DNA from: Porphyromonadaceae bacterium | GTDB taxonomy: Bacteria; Bacteroidota; Bacteroidia; Bacteroidales; UBA12481 | Direction of reading: 5' to 3' | NCBI GenBank assembly: GCA_007280905.1 | Contig: QYQM01000089.1 | Coordinates: 1-37,758 of the forward strand | DNA length: 37,758 nucleotides | Part shown: positions 26,400 to 33,914 of the stretch, piece after piece | How positions within the stretch are numbered: the stretch's first letter is position 1 | Layout: each line of letters starts with the position of its first letter | Translations under genes and position numbers: made by a program | The notes under the pieces: generated by a model | Told to the model about the DNA's origin: nothing | Database searches by the model: none | Seen by the model: the letters and a program-made list of their open reading frames with translations, nothing else

Positions 26400-26580
26400 T
26401 TACATCTTAAACTTCCTTACAAGTCTCCAAAGTACGTCCCCTATCGGCGAAGGGGTTATCCGGACCAGGTCAATATCTTCGGAATATCTGACCTGAGGCA
26501 GAAGCCACCATTTGTGCAAAGCTGTACCGCCCCGGAAAGCAAGGTTGCCGGCCAGGAAATCATAAGTCGCTTTCCACCTC
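26400..26580 (-). pseudogene. AbiEii-type toxin fragment (second AbiE locus)
   Basis: The frame carries FLAGNLAFRGGTALHK and RYSEDIDLVRITPSPIGD, the AbiEii nucleotidyltransferase core, but ends at a stop at 26400 soon after. The first 40 or so residues expected before FLAGN are missing and replaced by sequence overlapping the antitoxin end. Both N- and C-terminal regions were deleted. The 26121-26399 interval upstream of the first AbiE locus holds only a short unrecognised plus-strand frame (26213-26410) that I do not call. Confidence 0.75.
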
Positions 26581-27288
26581 CGTATTTTTAATAATTTTCC
26601 AACGCGAGGATATTTTCCCTTTTCGCTCTTTACTAATTGAGAGAGGGACCACATGAACCTTTCTGTTGGCCAGAGCTTTTTCGAGAACCGAAGCCATTTT
26701 TTCATTGCCTAATTCGTTGTCCAGTAGATAGCCAAGTCTCTGAATGGTTGCAGTAACCGGAAATCGCCGGGCGGTTTGTGCTAAAACTGAAGGTTTCATT
26801 TCATCGGCAAGTTCACTGATAATTTCAGTTGCACGACTAATCCCCAGCCAATTATTGAAAAGAAGTAAATCAAGAGCGGTTAATTCAGGAGAAGAAACTG
26901 TAATATATCCGGCTTCGGTTTTTTTCTTGACGATATCACTCTCTTCCCATAAGCTTTTCAGCAGAAAATTAATGACCATGTTCTCATGGCTTATCTTTCG
27001 CAGAGCAGGCGGCCCGATCATGATGAAGGATTCCATGGGTTGCTGATGAGAGGATCCATGAATTGCAGCCGCAGAAAGCAGTCCGATATAATAAGGCCGG
27101 CCTAGCCACGCCATCATCTGATCAATGAAGAAATATAATGGAAGAATGCCTGTAGATGCATATTCCGGTGGAACAATTACATAGAATCCCTGACGAACCT
27201 GAGCAATCTGACCTTTTGATTTCAGACGGAAAAGGCTTTGGTTGATCGCCTTATCAGAAATAGAAAGAGTGGATCGCAGTGGTGTCAT
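26560..27288 (-). CDS. AbiEi-type antitoxin (second AbiE locus), N-terminus shortened
   Basis: This 242-residue protein contains LFRLKSKGQIAQVRQGFYVI, PPEYASTGILPLYFFIDQMM, RPYYIGLLSAAAIHGSSHQQ and SSPELTALDLLLFNNWLG, characteristic AbiEi blocks. It belongs to a different branch from the first locus. Related proteins begin about 20-25 residues earlier with the first helix of the winged domain; here the frame starts within it and meets a SWIM-protein relic at 27254-27493. The N-terminal loss may weaken DNA binding. The AbiEii partner downstream is a fragment. Confidence 0.78.
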   Translation of the reverse strand: MTPLRSTLSISDKAINQSLFRLKSKGQIAQVRQGFYVIVPPEYASTGILPLYFFIDQMMAWLGRPYYIGLLSAAAIHGSSHQQPMESFIMIGPPALRKISHENMVINFLLKSLWEESDIVKKKTEAGYITVSSPELTALDLLLFNNWLGISRATEIISELADEMKPSVLAQTARRFPVTATIQRLGYLLDNELGNEKMASVLEKALANRKVHVVPLSISKERKGKISSRWKIIKNTEVESDL

Positions 27289-27493
27289 GTGCGTTTAGGT
27301 GAGCAAAGGACAACAGGAACATATTCCTGAAAGAAGGATGGGCCTGCGTTTTTTCACGGATAAATTGTTTCAGTTCATCATGCGATATATTTTCAAGCAG
27401 ATCACTTATCTGATCTGCCGGGGTTTTTTGTTTTGACTTGATCTTATCCCGTTTTGATTTGGATGCCGGGGATGCCTTTCCCGTTTTCGATGG
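27254..27493 (-). pseudogene. SWIM-zinc-finger-type protein, C-terminal relic
   Basis: A frame reads SKSKRDKIKSKQKTPADQIS, LLENISHDELKQFIREKTQA and HPSFRNMFLLSFAHLNAHDT before a stop at 27254. DLLEN-S-x-E-L-x-x-F is typical of the C-terminal helical tail of SWIM zinc-finger proteins of Bacteroidota. The SWIM domain itself is absent because an in-frame stop at 27494-27496 closes the frame upstream. It overlaps the start of the second AbiEi gene by about 35 bp, marking a deletion junction. Assignment is moderate, based on the tail only. Confidence 0.5.
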
Positions 27494-27537
27494 TCAGCCA
27501 TCCTTTTTCGCCGGGACCAGTTCATTTCATTAGTAAT

Positions 27538-27690
27538 TTAAATATGAAATTCACCACATTTGGCGCAATACAACCTGGCATCGTCGATAATTATTTTTAT
27601 ATAAACCCGAAAACTATCGTTTCCGCAGTTTTTGCATACCTGTTTCTCATCAGGTTGTTCTTTTTTTTCAAGTGGTGGTTCCCAATCCAT
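27538..27690 (-). CDS. Small zinc-ribbon protein
   Basis: This 50-residue frame starts at ATG 27690 (MDWEPPLEKKEQPDEKQVCK) and ends at TAA 27538. It carries CKNCGNDSF and YCAKCGEFHI, two CxxC knuckles 20 residues apart that would bind one zinc as a zinc ribbon. It is in the same direction as, and between, the SWIM relic and a hypothetical gene, so the three were probably one operon. Function is unknown. Confidence 0.6.
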   Translation of the reverse strand: MDWEPPLEKKEQPDEKQVCKNCGNDSFRVYIKIIIDDARLYCAKCGEFHI

Positions 27691-27732
27691 AATATTTTGA
27701 TTATTTGATCCAGTACAGTGCTTCAGTAACCT

Positions 27733-28104
27733 TTAAATCTTCTCAATATCCTCTTCCTGTGTGTCGAGAACCATCGAATGCAGCGAATAATCGAACCATT
27801 CCTTGAACATTTTAATAGTGCGGTTCTTCACCCATCTGGATTCATCGGTGTACCATCCATTCATCTGGTCACAGAAGAATTGATCAAAATTCTTCTTCAA
27901 CCAGGTCTCCATCTGGTTCACCTCGTCAAATTCCGGCAGGAGGTATACATCGTAGTCATTGTCTTGCTTATTTCCGGGGACTTCAGGATCTATGGCATTT
28001 AACCAATCCAGAAAGGGTTGCTTTGGTTTTAAAATCATTGCGGTCCGGTCAATCATCTCAAAGAAAACGGGTATTTGTTTCATATTTTTATCATTCATTT
28101 TCAA
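27733..28104 (-). CDS. Conserved hypothetical protein of a SWIM-associated cluster
   Basis: This 123-residue acidic protein (IPVFFEMIDRTAMILKPKQP, FLDWLNAIDP, YDVYLLPEFDE, METWLKKNFDQFFCDQMNGW, RWVKNRTIKMFKEWFDYSLH) lacks a signal peptide and metal motifs. I recognise it as a pattern recurring in Bacteroidota but cannot name a function. It has the same orientation as the zinc-ribbon gene 42 bp downstream. The first ATG at 28104 is taken; the second, at codon 3, or the third at codon 8 would also work. Confidence 0.7.
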   Translation of the reverse strand: MKMNDKNMKQIPVFFEMIDRTAMILKPKQPFLDWLNAIDPEVPGNKQDNDYDVYLLPEFDEVNQMETWLKKNFDQFFCDQMNGWYTDESRWVKNRTIKMFKEWFDYSLHSMVLDTQEEDIEKI

Positions 28105-28318
28105 TCTTTCAAGTCCTAATTATTCTATTTTGTTGAATCCTAAGTTAAGTTATTCTTATTATAAATAGGAGAAAGCTTCAAAAATCCCTGTCGGCGAGAA
28201 TTGGTTTTTTTAAGCGTTTTTTCCAGTTAAGGCTGTATTGATCACAAAAATATAGTCAAATAACCCAGGATATGTAACAAAAAATGTATATATTTACCCT
28301 GAATTTAGTACAAATAGT

Positions 28319-29665
28319 ATGATTTTTAAAAGGAAAATTTATCAGCAACTATTAGACTGGAAGAACTCAAACAGGCGAAAACCGATCGTATTGAGGGGTG
28401 CCCGGCAAGTAGGCAAGTCAACCATTATCCGGGAATTTGGAAAGGAATACAATTCTTTCATTGAATTAAACCTGGAAAAGAAACAAGATTTAAATCTTTT
28501 TGAATTTAACGATGTCAAGACGATCATTGAAGCAACACTGGCCAGAGAAAACGTATCCATAAACAGTGATTCTTTATTGCTCTTTATCGATGAGATTCAG
28601 GAATCTCCCAAAGCCATTGAACTTCTTCGGTTTTTCTATGAGGATTTCCCCAATCTGCATGTGATCTGTGCCGGATCATTATTGGAACATGTGGTGAAAG
28701 ATATTACCTCATTTCCTGTTGGCCGGATACAGCAATTGGTTCTTCACCCTTTTGATTTTGAAGAATTTTTATGGGCAAAGGGAAAAGAGAATATTGTTGA
28801 GCTATTCGAAGAAGTTCCCATCAAAGAGCACTTTCATGAAATTATCCAAAACCTTTTTCATGAATATGTGATTATCGGAGGCATGCCTGAAGTGATAAAA
28901 ACATATGTTGAGACCAATACCTATTCTGAACTCGGAGCTGTTTATCAGGAAATATGGCAGACCTATAAAGATGACGTTGAAAAATATGGACGAAACAATA
29001 CGGAGAAGAGAGTGCTCAGGCACATAATGGAAACTGCGGCGCACGAAAAGGACCGAATCACTATGGCTGGGTTTGGCAATTCAAACTATAAGAGCCGGGA
29101 AGTTGGGGAAGCGCTTCGGTCGCTCGACAAATCGAGACTCATTCAACTGGTCTATCCAACTATAAGCATTTTACCTCCTCAGGAAATTGATTTTACCAGA
29201 AAGCCAAGATTGCAATTTTTGGATACAGGCTTGCTAAATAACGTTTTAGGAATTCAATCGCAATTGATCGGGCTCAACGATTTGAGCGATTTTTACAGGG
29301 GAAGAATCATGCAACATATTGTATTTCAGCAATTGCAATCTCAATTCACCTCTCTTGGGAGCAATTTGCATTTTTGGGTACGCGAAAAAGCAAATAGCAG
29401 TTCTGAAGTAGACCTCATATACCCGCATGAGCAATATCTTATTCCTGTTGAAGTCAAATCCGGAGCCCATGGAAGACTGAGATCGCTACACCAGTTTATG
29501 GATCGGACCAATCATCATTATGCTATTCGTTTACTTTCCAATAAACTGTCTGTTGAAAAAGTTATAACCCCGGAAGGTAAACCCTATACCCTTCTTAATT
29601 TACCGCACTACCTGGCAACCCGAATCCCTCAATATGTCAAGTGGCTGGTTATGGGCGGCAGTTAA
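28319..29665 (+). CDS. AAA+ ATPase with DUF4143 domain
   Basis: This 448-residue protein has an N-terminal P-loop (GARQVGKST, 27-35) and Walker B LLLFIDEIQ (Asp91, Glu92), then sensor-like VICAGSLL. The C-terminal DUF4143 region has YVIIGGMPEVIK, RITMAGFGNSNYKSREVGEA, FLDTGLLNNVLG and a PD-(D/E)xK-like EVDLIY...PVEVKSG. These proteins are widespread accessory ATPases in Bacteroidota, of unproven function, with a possible nuclease fold at the C-terminus. It stands alone, with a 214-bp upstream gap and a repeat copy downstream. Confidence 0.93.
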   Translation: MIFKRKIYQQLLDWKNSNRRKPIVLRGARQVGKSTIIREFGKEYNSFIELNLEKKQDLNLFEFNDVKTIIEATLARENVSINSDSLLLFIDEIQESPKAIELLRFFYEDFPNLHVICAGSLLEHVVKDITSFPVGRIQQLVLHPFDFEEFLWAKGKENIVELFEEVPIKEHFHEIIQNLFHEYVIIGGMPEVIKTYVETNTYSELGAVYQEIWQTYKDDVEKYGRNNTEKRVLRHIMETAAHEKDRITMAGFGNSNYKSREVGEALRSLDKSRLIQLVYPTISILPPQEIDFTRKPRLQFLDTGLLNNVLGIQSQLIGLNDLSDFYRGRIMQHIVFQQLQSQFTSLGSNLHFWVREKANSSSEVDLIYPHEQYLIPVEVKSGAHGRLRSLHQFMDRTNHHYAIRLLSNKLSVEKVITPEGKPYTLLNLPHYLATRIPQYVKWLVMGGS

Positions 29666-29689
29666 TAATGAAACGACGTATGCGGTGAT

Positions 29690-29750
29690 GGGAAAAACGC
29701 TAAAATTGTCCACCTCCGGTGGTTTGAGGTTGACCAAGTTCCCTTTGAGG
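29690..29750 (+). repeat. Dispersed IS-end-like repeat, copy C (divergent)
   Basis: GGAAAAACGCTAAAATTGTCC, one mismatch from copies A and B in the first part, is followed by ACCTCCGGTGG and GGTTGACCAAG. It resembles the start of the repeats at 9453 and 31033, in the same orientation, but diverges after about 55 bp. It sits 25 bp after the DUF4143 ATPase stop. Confidence 0.45.
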
Positions 29751-29785
29751 TAGATGAACACCTGTTGACATGATGGCTAAAGTCT

Positions 29786-29803
29786 TATATATATATATAT
29801 ATA
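29786..29803. repeat. TA dinucleotide run
   Basis: About nine TA units occur in tandem between the repeat copy C and the DUF3795 gene. Such a run can vary by slippage. It lies about 75 bp upstream of the next start codon, so it could affect promoter spacing, though no promoter was identified. Confidence 0.7.
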
Positions 29804-29876
29804 GAAAATACCCGAAAGTTTTCGGATACACACTCAGTGTACGAAATTCCGGACGTATATTAAAGGAGGTAAAATT

Positions 29877-30461
29877 ATGGGACAGTCAATCTCTGAACTA
29901 AAAAAATCCTCAATAAAGAAATACTACACTATTGGTGTATGTGGTCTTGATTGTGGTTTGTGTCCAAGATACTACACCGCCGGGCCTTCGAGATGTCCGG
30001 GATGTGGTGGCCCTGATTTCTTTAATAAACATCCATCATGTTCCTTCATAACATGTTGTGTTAAAAAAAAGAATCTTGAAGTTTGCGCTGGATGTTCGGA
30101 CTTTCCTTGTCCTAAATTCAAAAGTAATGAAGAATATAAGCAAGTGAAAGAATCTCCTTCATACCCATCTTATAAAAAGGTTATGCCTAATTTGAATTTT
30201 ATAAAAAAATATGGAATTACTAAATTCATCGAACAGCAGAAAAAGCGTATTAAAATGCTTGAAACAATGTTAGAGAATTTTGATGATGGCAGATCGAGGA
30301 GTTTTTTCTGTAAAGAAGCAGTTTTACATGACATAACAAGCTTAAGGACTTCATTAGACAAAGCGACCCAGAAAATCAAAACGGAGAAAATCAAACAAGA
30401 TGACGTTAAAAATAAAGCAAAAATCCTAAAAGCAATCCTTCATGAATCTGTTGCGGAATAA
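29877..30461 (+). CDS. DUF3795 cysteine-rich protein
   Basis: This 194-residue protein begins with a cysteine-dense domain (VCGLDCGLCPRYYTAGPSRC, then PGCGG and CCVKKKNLEVCAGCSDFPC; eleven cysteines between residues 22 and 78). This is the DUF3795 pattern, probably a zinc or Fe-S site. The rest is Lys/Glu-rich helical and may be a coiled coil. Its ATG is preceded by AAAGGAGG with 7-8 bp spacing, a strong Shine-Dalgarno site unlike most leaders in this window, which fits gene transfer from a non-Bacteroidota source or simply strong initiation. It is followed by the GC-rich palindromic element at 30505. Confidence 0.82.
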   Translation: MGQSISELKKSSIKKYYTIGVCGLDCGLCPRYYTAGPSRCPGCGGPDFFNKHPSCSFITCCVKKKNLEVCAGCSDFPCPKFKSNEEYKQVKESPSYPSYKKVMPNLNFIKKYGITKFIEQQKKRIKMLETMLENFDDGRSRSFFCKEAVLHDITSLRTSLDKATQKIKTEKIKQDDVKNKAKILKAILHESVAE

Positions 30462-30504
30462 TGAATAGAATCTATCAAAATGTGGTAATTCCAGTGATTA
30501 ATGA

Positions 30505-30665
30505 AAATAACTTGAGCGGGGTTCGGAACTTCGCACAACAGCCAGTATGCGCTTCGGCACCCATCAGTGCACCTCGGGCTCCGCAGCGCTGCAGCGCGCC
30601 GCTCCGCCACATGGTCTTCGGCCTTGTTGGCCTCAGTCCACGTCACATACTGACGGCACGTTAGT
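30505..30665. repeat. GC-rich imperfect inverted element after DUF3795 gene
   Basis: About 160 bp is far richer in GC than its surroundings. It has a central palindromic core (GCGCTGCAGCGC and GCAGCGCTGC), CAGTATG near its left side and CATACTG near its right, and ends GCACGTTAG. It starts about 45 bp after a stop codon, as integron attC sites do after cassette genes, but the consensus R'' and R' cores (RYYYAAC and GTTRRRY) are not matched exactly and the length is above the usual range. It is non-coding. The interval 30666-31032 beyond it shows no gene except the repeat at 30836. Confidence 0.4.
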
Positions 30666-30835
30666 AACAAAGAAAATTAAGACCGCCAAATAGGTTTTCT
30701 GAAGACACGAAGGACTTGGTCTCATGGTTACAGGATGGCCACTTTTCTTATTTTAGAGAGAAGTGAAACGGATTGGTCACTAGCCGTTCAAAGTTTCAAC
30801 CCCAATCAAACACCCTGATTAAATCTTTCATCATT

Positions 30836-30879
30836 TAAAGGATTAAAATTATGAGAGTGATAAGAATTTGTCCGAGTCA
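30836..30879 (+). repeat. Direct repeat D1 flanking the two-component block
   Basis: Copy of a 43-bp sequence also at 36288-36331 (TAAAGGATTAAAATTATGAG then ATAAGAATTTGTCC). It includes an ATG and reads MRVIRICPSQ before diverging, so no conserved protein follows. The upstream AAAGGATTAAAATT could be a ribosome site. D1 and D2 are in the same orientation and bracket about 5.4 kb. Confidence 0.6.
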
Positions 30880-31032
30880 GATTTTATCGGGGGTGGGTGG
30901 CGGTTCCTACGTTTTACTCCAATCTACTCCAAGTCATTACTTGTTTAAAACAGTTTTTAATCCACGGGTAAGTCCGGCAGGTAACCTCGACAAATGAGTC
31001 TCGTTTTCAATAATCCAAGTATTAAGGGTCAA

Positions 31033-31147
31033 TCTGGAAAAAACGCTTAAATTTACCACCTACCGGCGTCGAAGTGACCACTTTCCGGCGAAGTTGTTGA
31101 CCACTCTTTTACTATCCTTCAAATCGATCATTTAAGCTACTTCTTAG
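31033..31147 (+). repeat. Dispersed IS-end-like repeat, copy B
   Basis: Matches copy A (9453-9571) over its whole length with scattered differences. It ends 3 bp before the response-regulator stop at 31150, so it lies at the 3' edge of the two-component operon. TTGTTGACCAC and repeated GTGACCACTTT words resemble IS21-type terminal repeats. No associated transposase is adjacent. Confidence 0.6.
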
Positions 31148-31149
31148 GT

Positions 31150-31848
31150 TTAAAAATCGTCGCCTCTGAAAGAATTAAACCGATAACCAATACCTCTGAC
31201 ACCAACAATGTATTTGGGTTTGGATTGATTTTCTTCCAGTTTTTTCCTAAGGTCAAGTATAAAATTATCCACTGTTCTGGTGGTGGGCATGGCTTCAAAG
31301 CCCCAAACTTCATTAAGTAAATCATGCCGATGAACAGCTTCACCTTCATGTTTGATAAAATATTCCATTATCGCAAATTCCCTGGCGGATAGATTGATTT
31401 CTTTTTCCCCTGCAAAAGCCTGAAATTTCTTAAAATCAAGCATGATATTTCCGAATGAATAAAATTCAGGAACATCGGATTCTTCTTTTGTTCTCCTGAA
31501 GGCTGCCCGTATCCTTGCTAAAAGTTCCGGCAGGCTGAAAGGTTTGGTGATATAATCATCGGCTCCCGTATCGAGTCCTGATACTTTATCCATTTCTGAA
31601 CCCCTGGCAGTGAGCATGATTATGGGCAGTCTGGGTTTTTCCTTTTTTACTTTACGGCAGATTTCATATCCGTTTAGCCCCGGAAGCATGATGTCGAGCA
31701 GCAGAAGGTGTACAGTTTTTTCCAGTGCGAGTATTAATCCCTTCTTCCCGTTTGTTTCGGCAATCACCCCGTAGCCTTCGTATTCGAGGTTATCTTTTAA
31801 ACCTTTGAGAATACTTACATCGTCTTCTATGATCAGTATCGTTTTCAC
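31150..31848 (-). CDS. OmpR-family response regulator
   Basis: This 232-residue protein has a receiver domain with acidic pocket IIEDD (8-10), phospho-acceptor Asp52 (LLLLDIMLPG), Thr80 (IIMLTARG) and Lys102 (YITKPFS). The C-terminal winged helix is of the OmpR/PhoB type (SAREFAIMEYFIKHEG, TTRTVDNFILDLRKKLEEN, GVRGIGYRF). It lies 4 bp after the sensor kinase stop, so they form one operon and act as a pair. It regulates transcription on phosphorylation; its targets are unknown, though the upstream PD40 gene may be one. Confidence 0.95.
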   Translation of the reverse strand: MKTILIIEDDVSILKGLKDNLEYEGYGVIAETNGKKGLILALEKTVHLLLLDIMLPGLNGYEICRKVKKEKPRLPIIMLTARGSEMDKVSGLDTGADDYITKPFSLPELLARIRAAFRRTKEESDVPEFYSFGNIMLDFKKFQAFAGEKEINLSAREFAIMEYFIKHEGEAVHRHDLLNEVWGFEAMPTTRTVDNFILDLRKKLEENQSKPKYIVGVRGIGYRFNSFRGDDF

Positions 31849-31852
31849 CTCT

Positions 31853-33874
31853 TTATTGCTGATATAAAATTACCGAAAACTTACTTCCTTTTCCTGTTTT
31901 GCTGTCAACCAATATTTTCCCCTTGTGCGCTTCCACAATTCCCTTAATAACAGTCAATCCGAGGCCCGTTCCCGAGATATCACCGGATTCCTGCTCTTCA
32001 ACCCGGTAAAACTCTTCAAATATTTTTGTCAGATTATCTTTTGCAATGCCGATTCCCTCATCCTCAACCTCAGTGATTACAGCACCGGAGTTTTTGAATA
32101 GCCGGATATAAATCTTCTTTGAATCTCCTGAATACTTGATGGCATTGCTCAGCAGATTGGTGAATACCTGTTGGAACTTTTCCGGATCAACTTTTACCAC
32201 AATATTCCGGTCAATTTCAGTTATCACGGTGAATTCTTTTTCCTCCAGCCAGTAATTCATATCCCCAATGGCTTTAAGCAGGATTTCCGACAAATTGGAT
32301 TCAACCGGGTGGAATTCTTGTTTGGCCTTTTCCATTTTTGAAAATTCCAGGATGTTGTTGATCATCCGTTTCAACCGTTCGCTCTCATTCACAACCACTG
32401 ACAAATATTTTTTCTGCCCTGAGGCTGATTTTACCCTTCCCATCATTAGTGATTCGGCGTACATACGGATAGAAGTCAGCGGTGTTTTTAATTCATGGGT
32501 AACATTCGATATAAAATCAGACCTTAAACGTGCCAGATGTTTTTCCCTTGCGATATCTCTTAAAATCAATGTCACCCCCAGGAACATTGCAACAAGGAGC
32601 AATACTGAGGAAATGCCGTAAATCCAACTTCTGCGTTTTATAAACTCCTGGATCAGACTTTCATCGTTAAGTTTTATTTCTATTGTTTGTCCCGGAAACC
32701 AGGGATTCAGTTGTGAAGTATAAACAAGTTGGTGGCCAGCTGTATTTGGGTTATACCCGGTAGGGAATTCAATCTTATAATCAAATTCAAAACCCGACTG
32801 AAGGCCTGTGCCTGTTTTCACGATGGGTTCAAATAGTTTTTTGCGGTCGACTAAAAAACCTGCCGGATTCTTCAGATTTGTGTTAACCAGAAAAAATTCC
32901 TGATTTCTTCCTGAAAACGAATTAACTAACCTAAAATCATTTCCCTCAGTAGAATGATTGTCTGAATTTCCTTTCCTTAAAAGATCTGAAAGTTCATTTC
33001 TGTATGTAATAATAAACCGGATCTGCTGTTTTATGCTTTCTGTCAGTTTGTTGATGTGTGATAATTTTTCATTACTGTCGAAAGTGTTTTCCTGCAACCA
33101 TTTTATTACAAGCAGTAGCAATTCTTCCGTATTATAATTGAGGGGAACGGACCCGTTTTCCATTTTTTCAAGGCAAAATTCAATTAGCGGCAATGTCTTT
33201 TCACAATTATCCGGTTTGGTAATTTTTAAGAGCTGTGGAAGAGCATAATATACATAAGGAATCCCATTCCCGTCTGTTACCTGGGGAAAGTCCCAAATAA
33301 TTAAATTGTATTGGGCTAGTGCATCTTCAAAATCGTTTAATTTTACTAAAATCCTGCCCAATGCATTTAATGCCTGAACCGAATCGCTGCTACCAATTGA
33401 ATAACTCAGGCATGACAAGTACTGTTTTTTTGCTTTTTCAGGGTCATTTTCAGCAAATTCAGCGCCTTCTCCTGATCTGAAATCAGATGTAAACCTGTAT
33501 GAAAGGTTTGGTCGGGGTACGTTTTCAGGTATTCCTATAAAATTAGGATAAAGAAATTGGCCGTTGTTATTCAGGATAAATGGCTGAATAATAAAATCAC
33601 AATCAGCTGCTGTTTTGATCAGCGAATCTTTCATTAAGCCGGGTAGATCAATTTCATTTTTGAAACCTGCAGTTACCTGGTCTATATTGTTTTGCAAAGC
33701 AACTGTAAACCTTGCGGTAAGTTCCCTCTGTTCCTCAAGAATTCTTTTCTCAGTAAGCTCTTTCAGGTTTGAAATGTTATTAATACTGAAATAAGTTAAT
33801 ATACTTCCCGAGAGCACAACGGCAAGGATGAAAATTATTGTAAGCCTCGAAATTGGTTTAAATCCGCCGTTCAT
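31853..33874 (-). CDS. Sensor histidine kinase with periplasmic TPR-like sensor region
   Basis: This 673-residue protein has a membrane helix (residues 10-32), a long extracytoplasmic domain with TPR-like helices (about 140-260, e.g. DFEDALAQYNLIIWDFPQV), a second helix (418-438), a HisKA domain with the phospho-acceptor His460 (SNVTHELKTPLTSIRMYAES) and HATPase boxes FTNLLSNAIKYS, EDEGIGIA and SGTGLGLTVIKGIVEAHKG. It follows the usual two-helix sensor design, with an unusually large helical sensor. The product pairs with the response regulator downstream (4-bp gap) and lies 40 bp after the PD40 protein, which may feed or share its signal. Confidence 0.95.
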   Translation of the reverse strand: MNGGFKPISRLTIIFILAVVLSGSILTYFSINNISNLKELTEKRILEEQRELTARFTVALQNNIDQVTAGFKNEIDLPGLMKDSLIKTAADCDFIIQPFILNNNGQFLYPNFIGIPENVPRPNLSYRFTSDFRSGEGAEFAENDPEKAKKQYLSCLSYSIGSSDSVQALNALGRILVKLNDFEDALAQYNLIIWDFPQVTDGNGIPYVYYALPQLLKITKPDNCEKTLPLIEFCLEKMENGSVPLNYNTEELLLLVIKWLQENTFDSNEKLSHINKLTESIKQQIRFIITYRNELSDLLRKGNSDNHSTEGNDFRLVNSFSGRNQEFFLVNTNLKNPAGFLVDRKKLFEPIVKTGTGLQSGFEFDYKIEFPTGYNPNTAGHQLVYTSQLNPWFPGQTIEIKLNDESLIQEFIKRRSWIYGISSVLLLVAMFLGVTLILRDIAREKHLARLRSDFISNVTHELKTPLTSIRMYAESLMMGRVKSASGQKKYLSVVVNESERLKRMINNILEFSKMEKAKQEFHPVESNLSEILLKAIGDMNYWLEEKEFTVITEIDRNIVVKVDPEKFQQVFTNLLSNAIKYSGDSKKIYIRLFKNSGAVITEVEDEGIGIAKDNLTKIFEEFYRVEEQESGDISGTGLGLTVIKGIVEAHKGKILVDSKTGKGSKFSVILYQQ

Positions 33875-33914
33875 TTATAATTAAATATTTTTGAAATAAA
33901 TTGACTCGTTAACT

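Noticed and set aside
26213-26410. 65-codon plus-strand frame MRNLQEKDCRCKGQFFQM
   Set aside because: No recognised pattern, no clear promoter or ribosome site, and it abuts AbiE debris. It may be part of another lost gene.
30461-30670. Open frames on both strands in the GC-rich element
   Set aside because: Low stop density there follows from high GC and palindromic sequence; translations are Ala/Arg/His/Pro-rich without domain signs.
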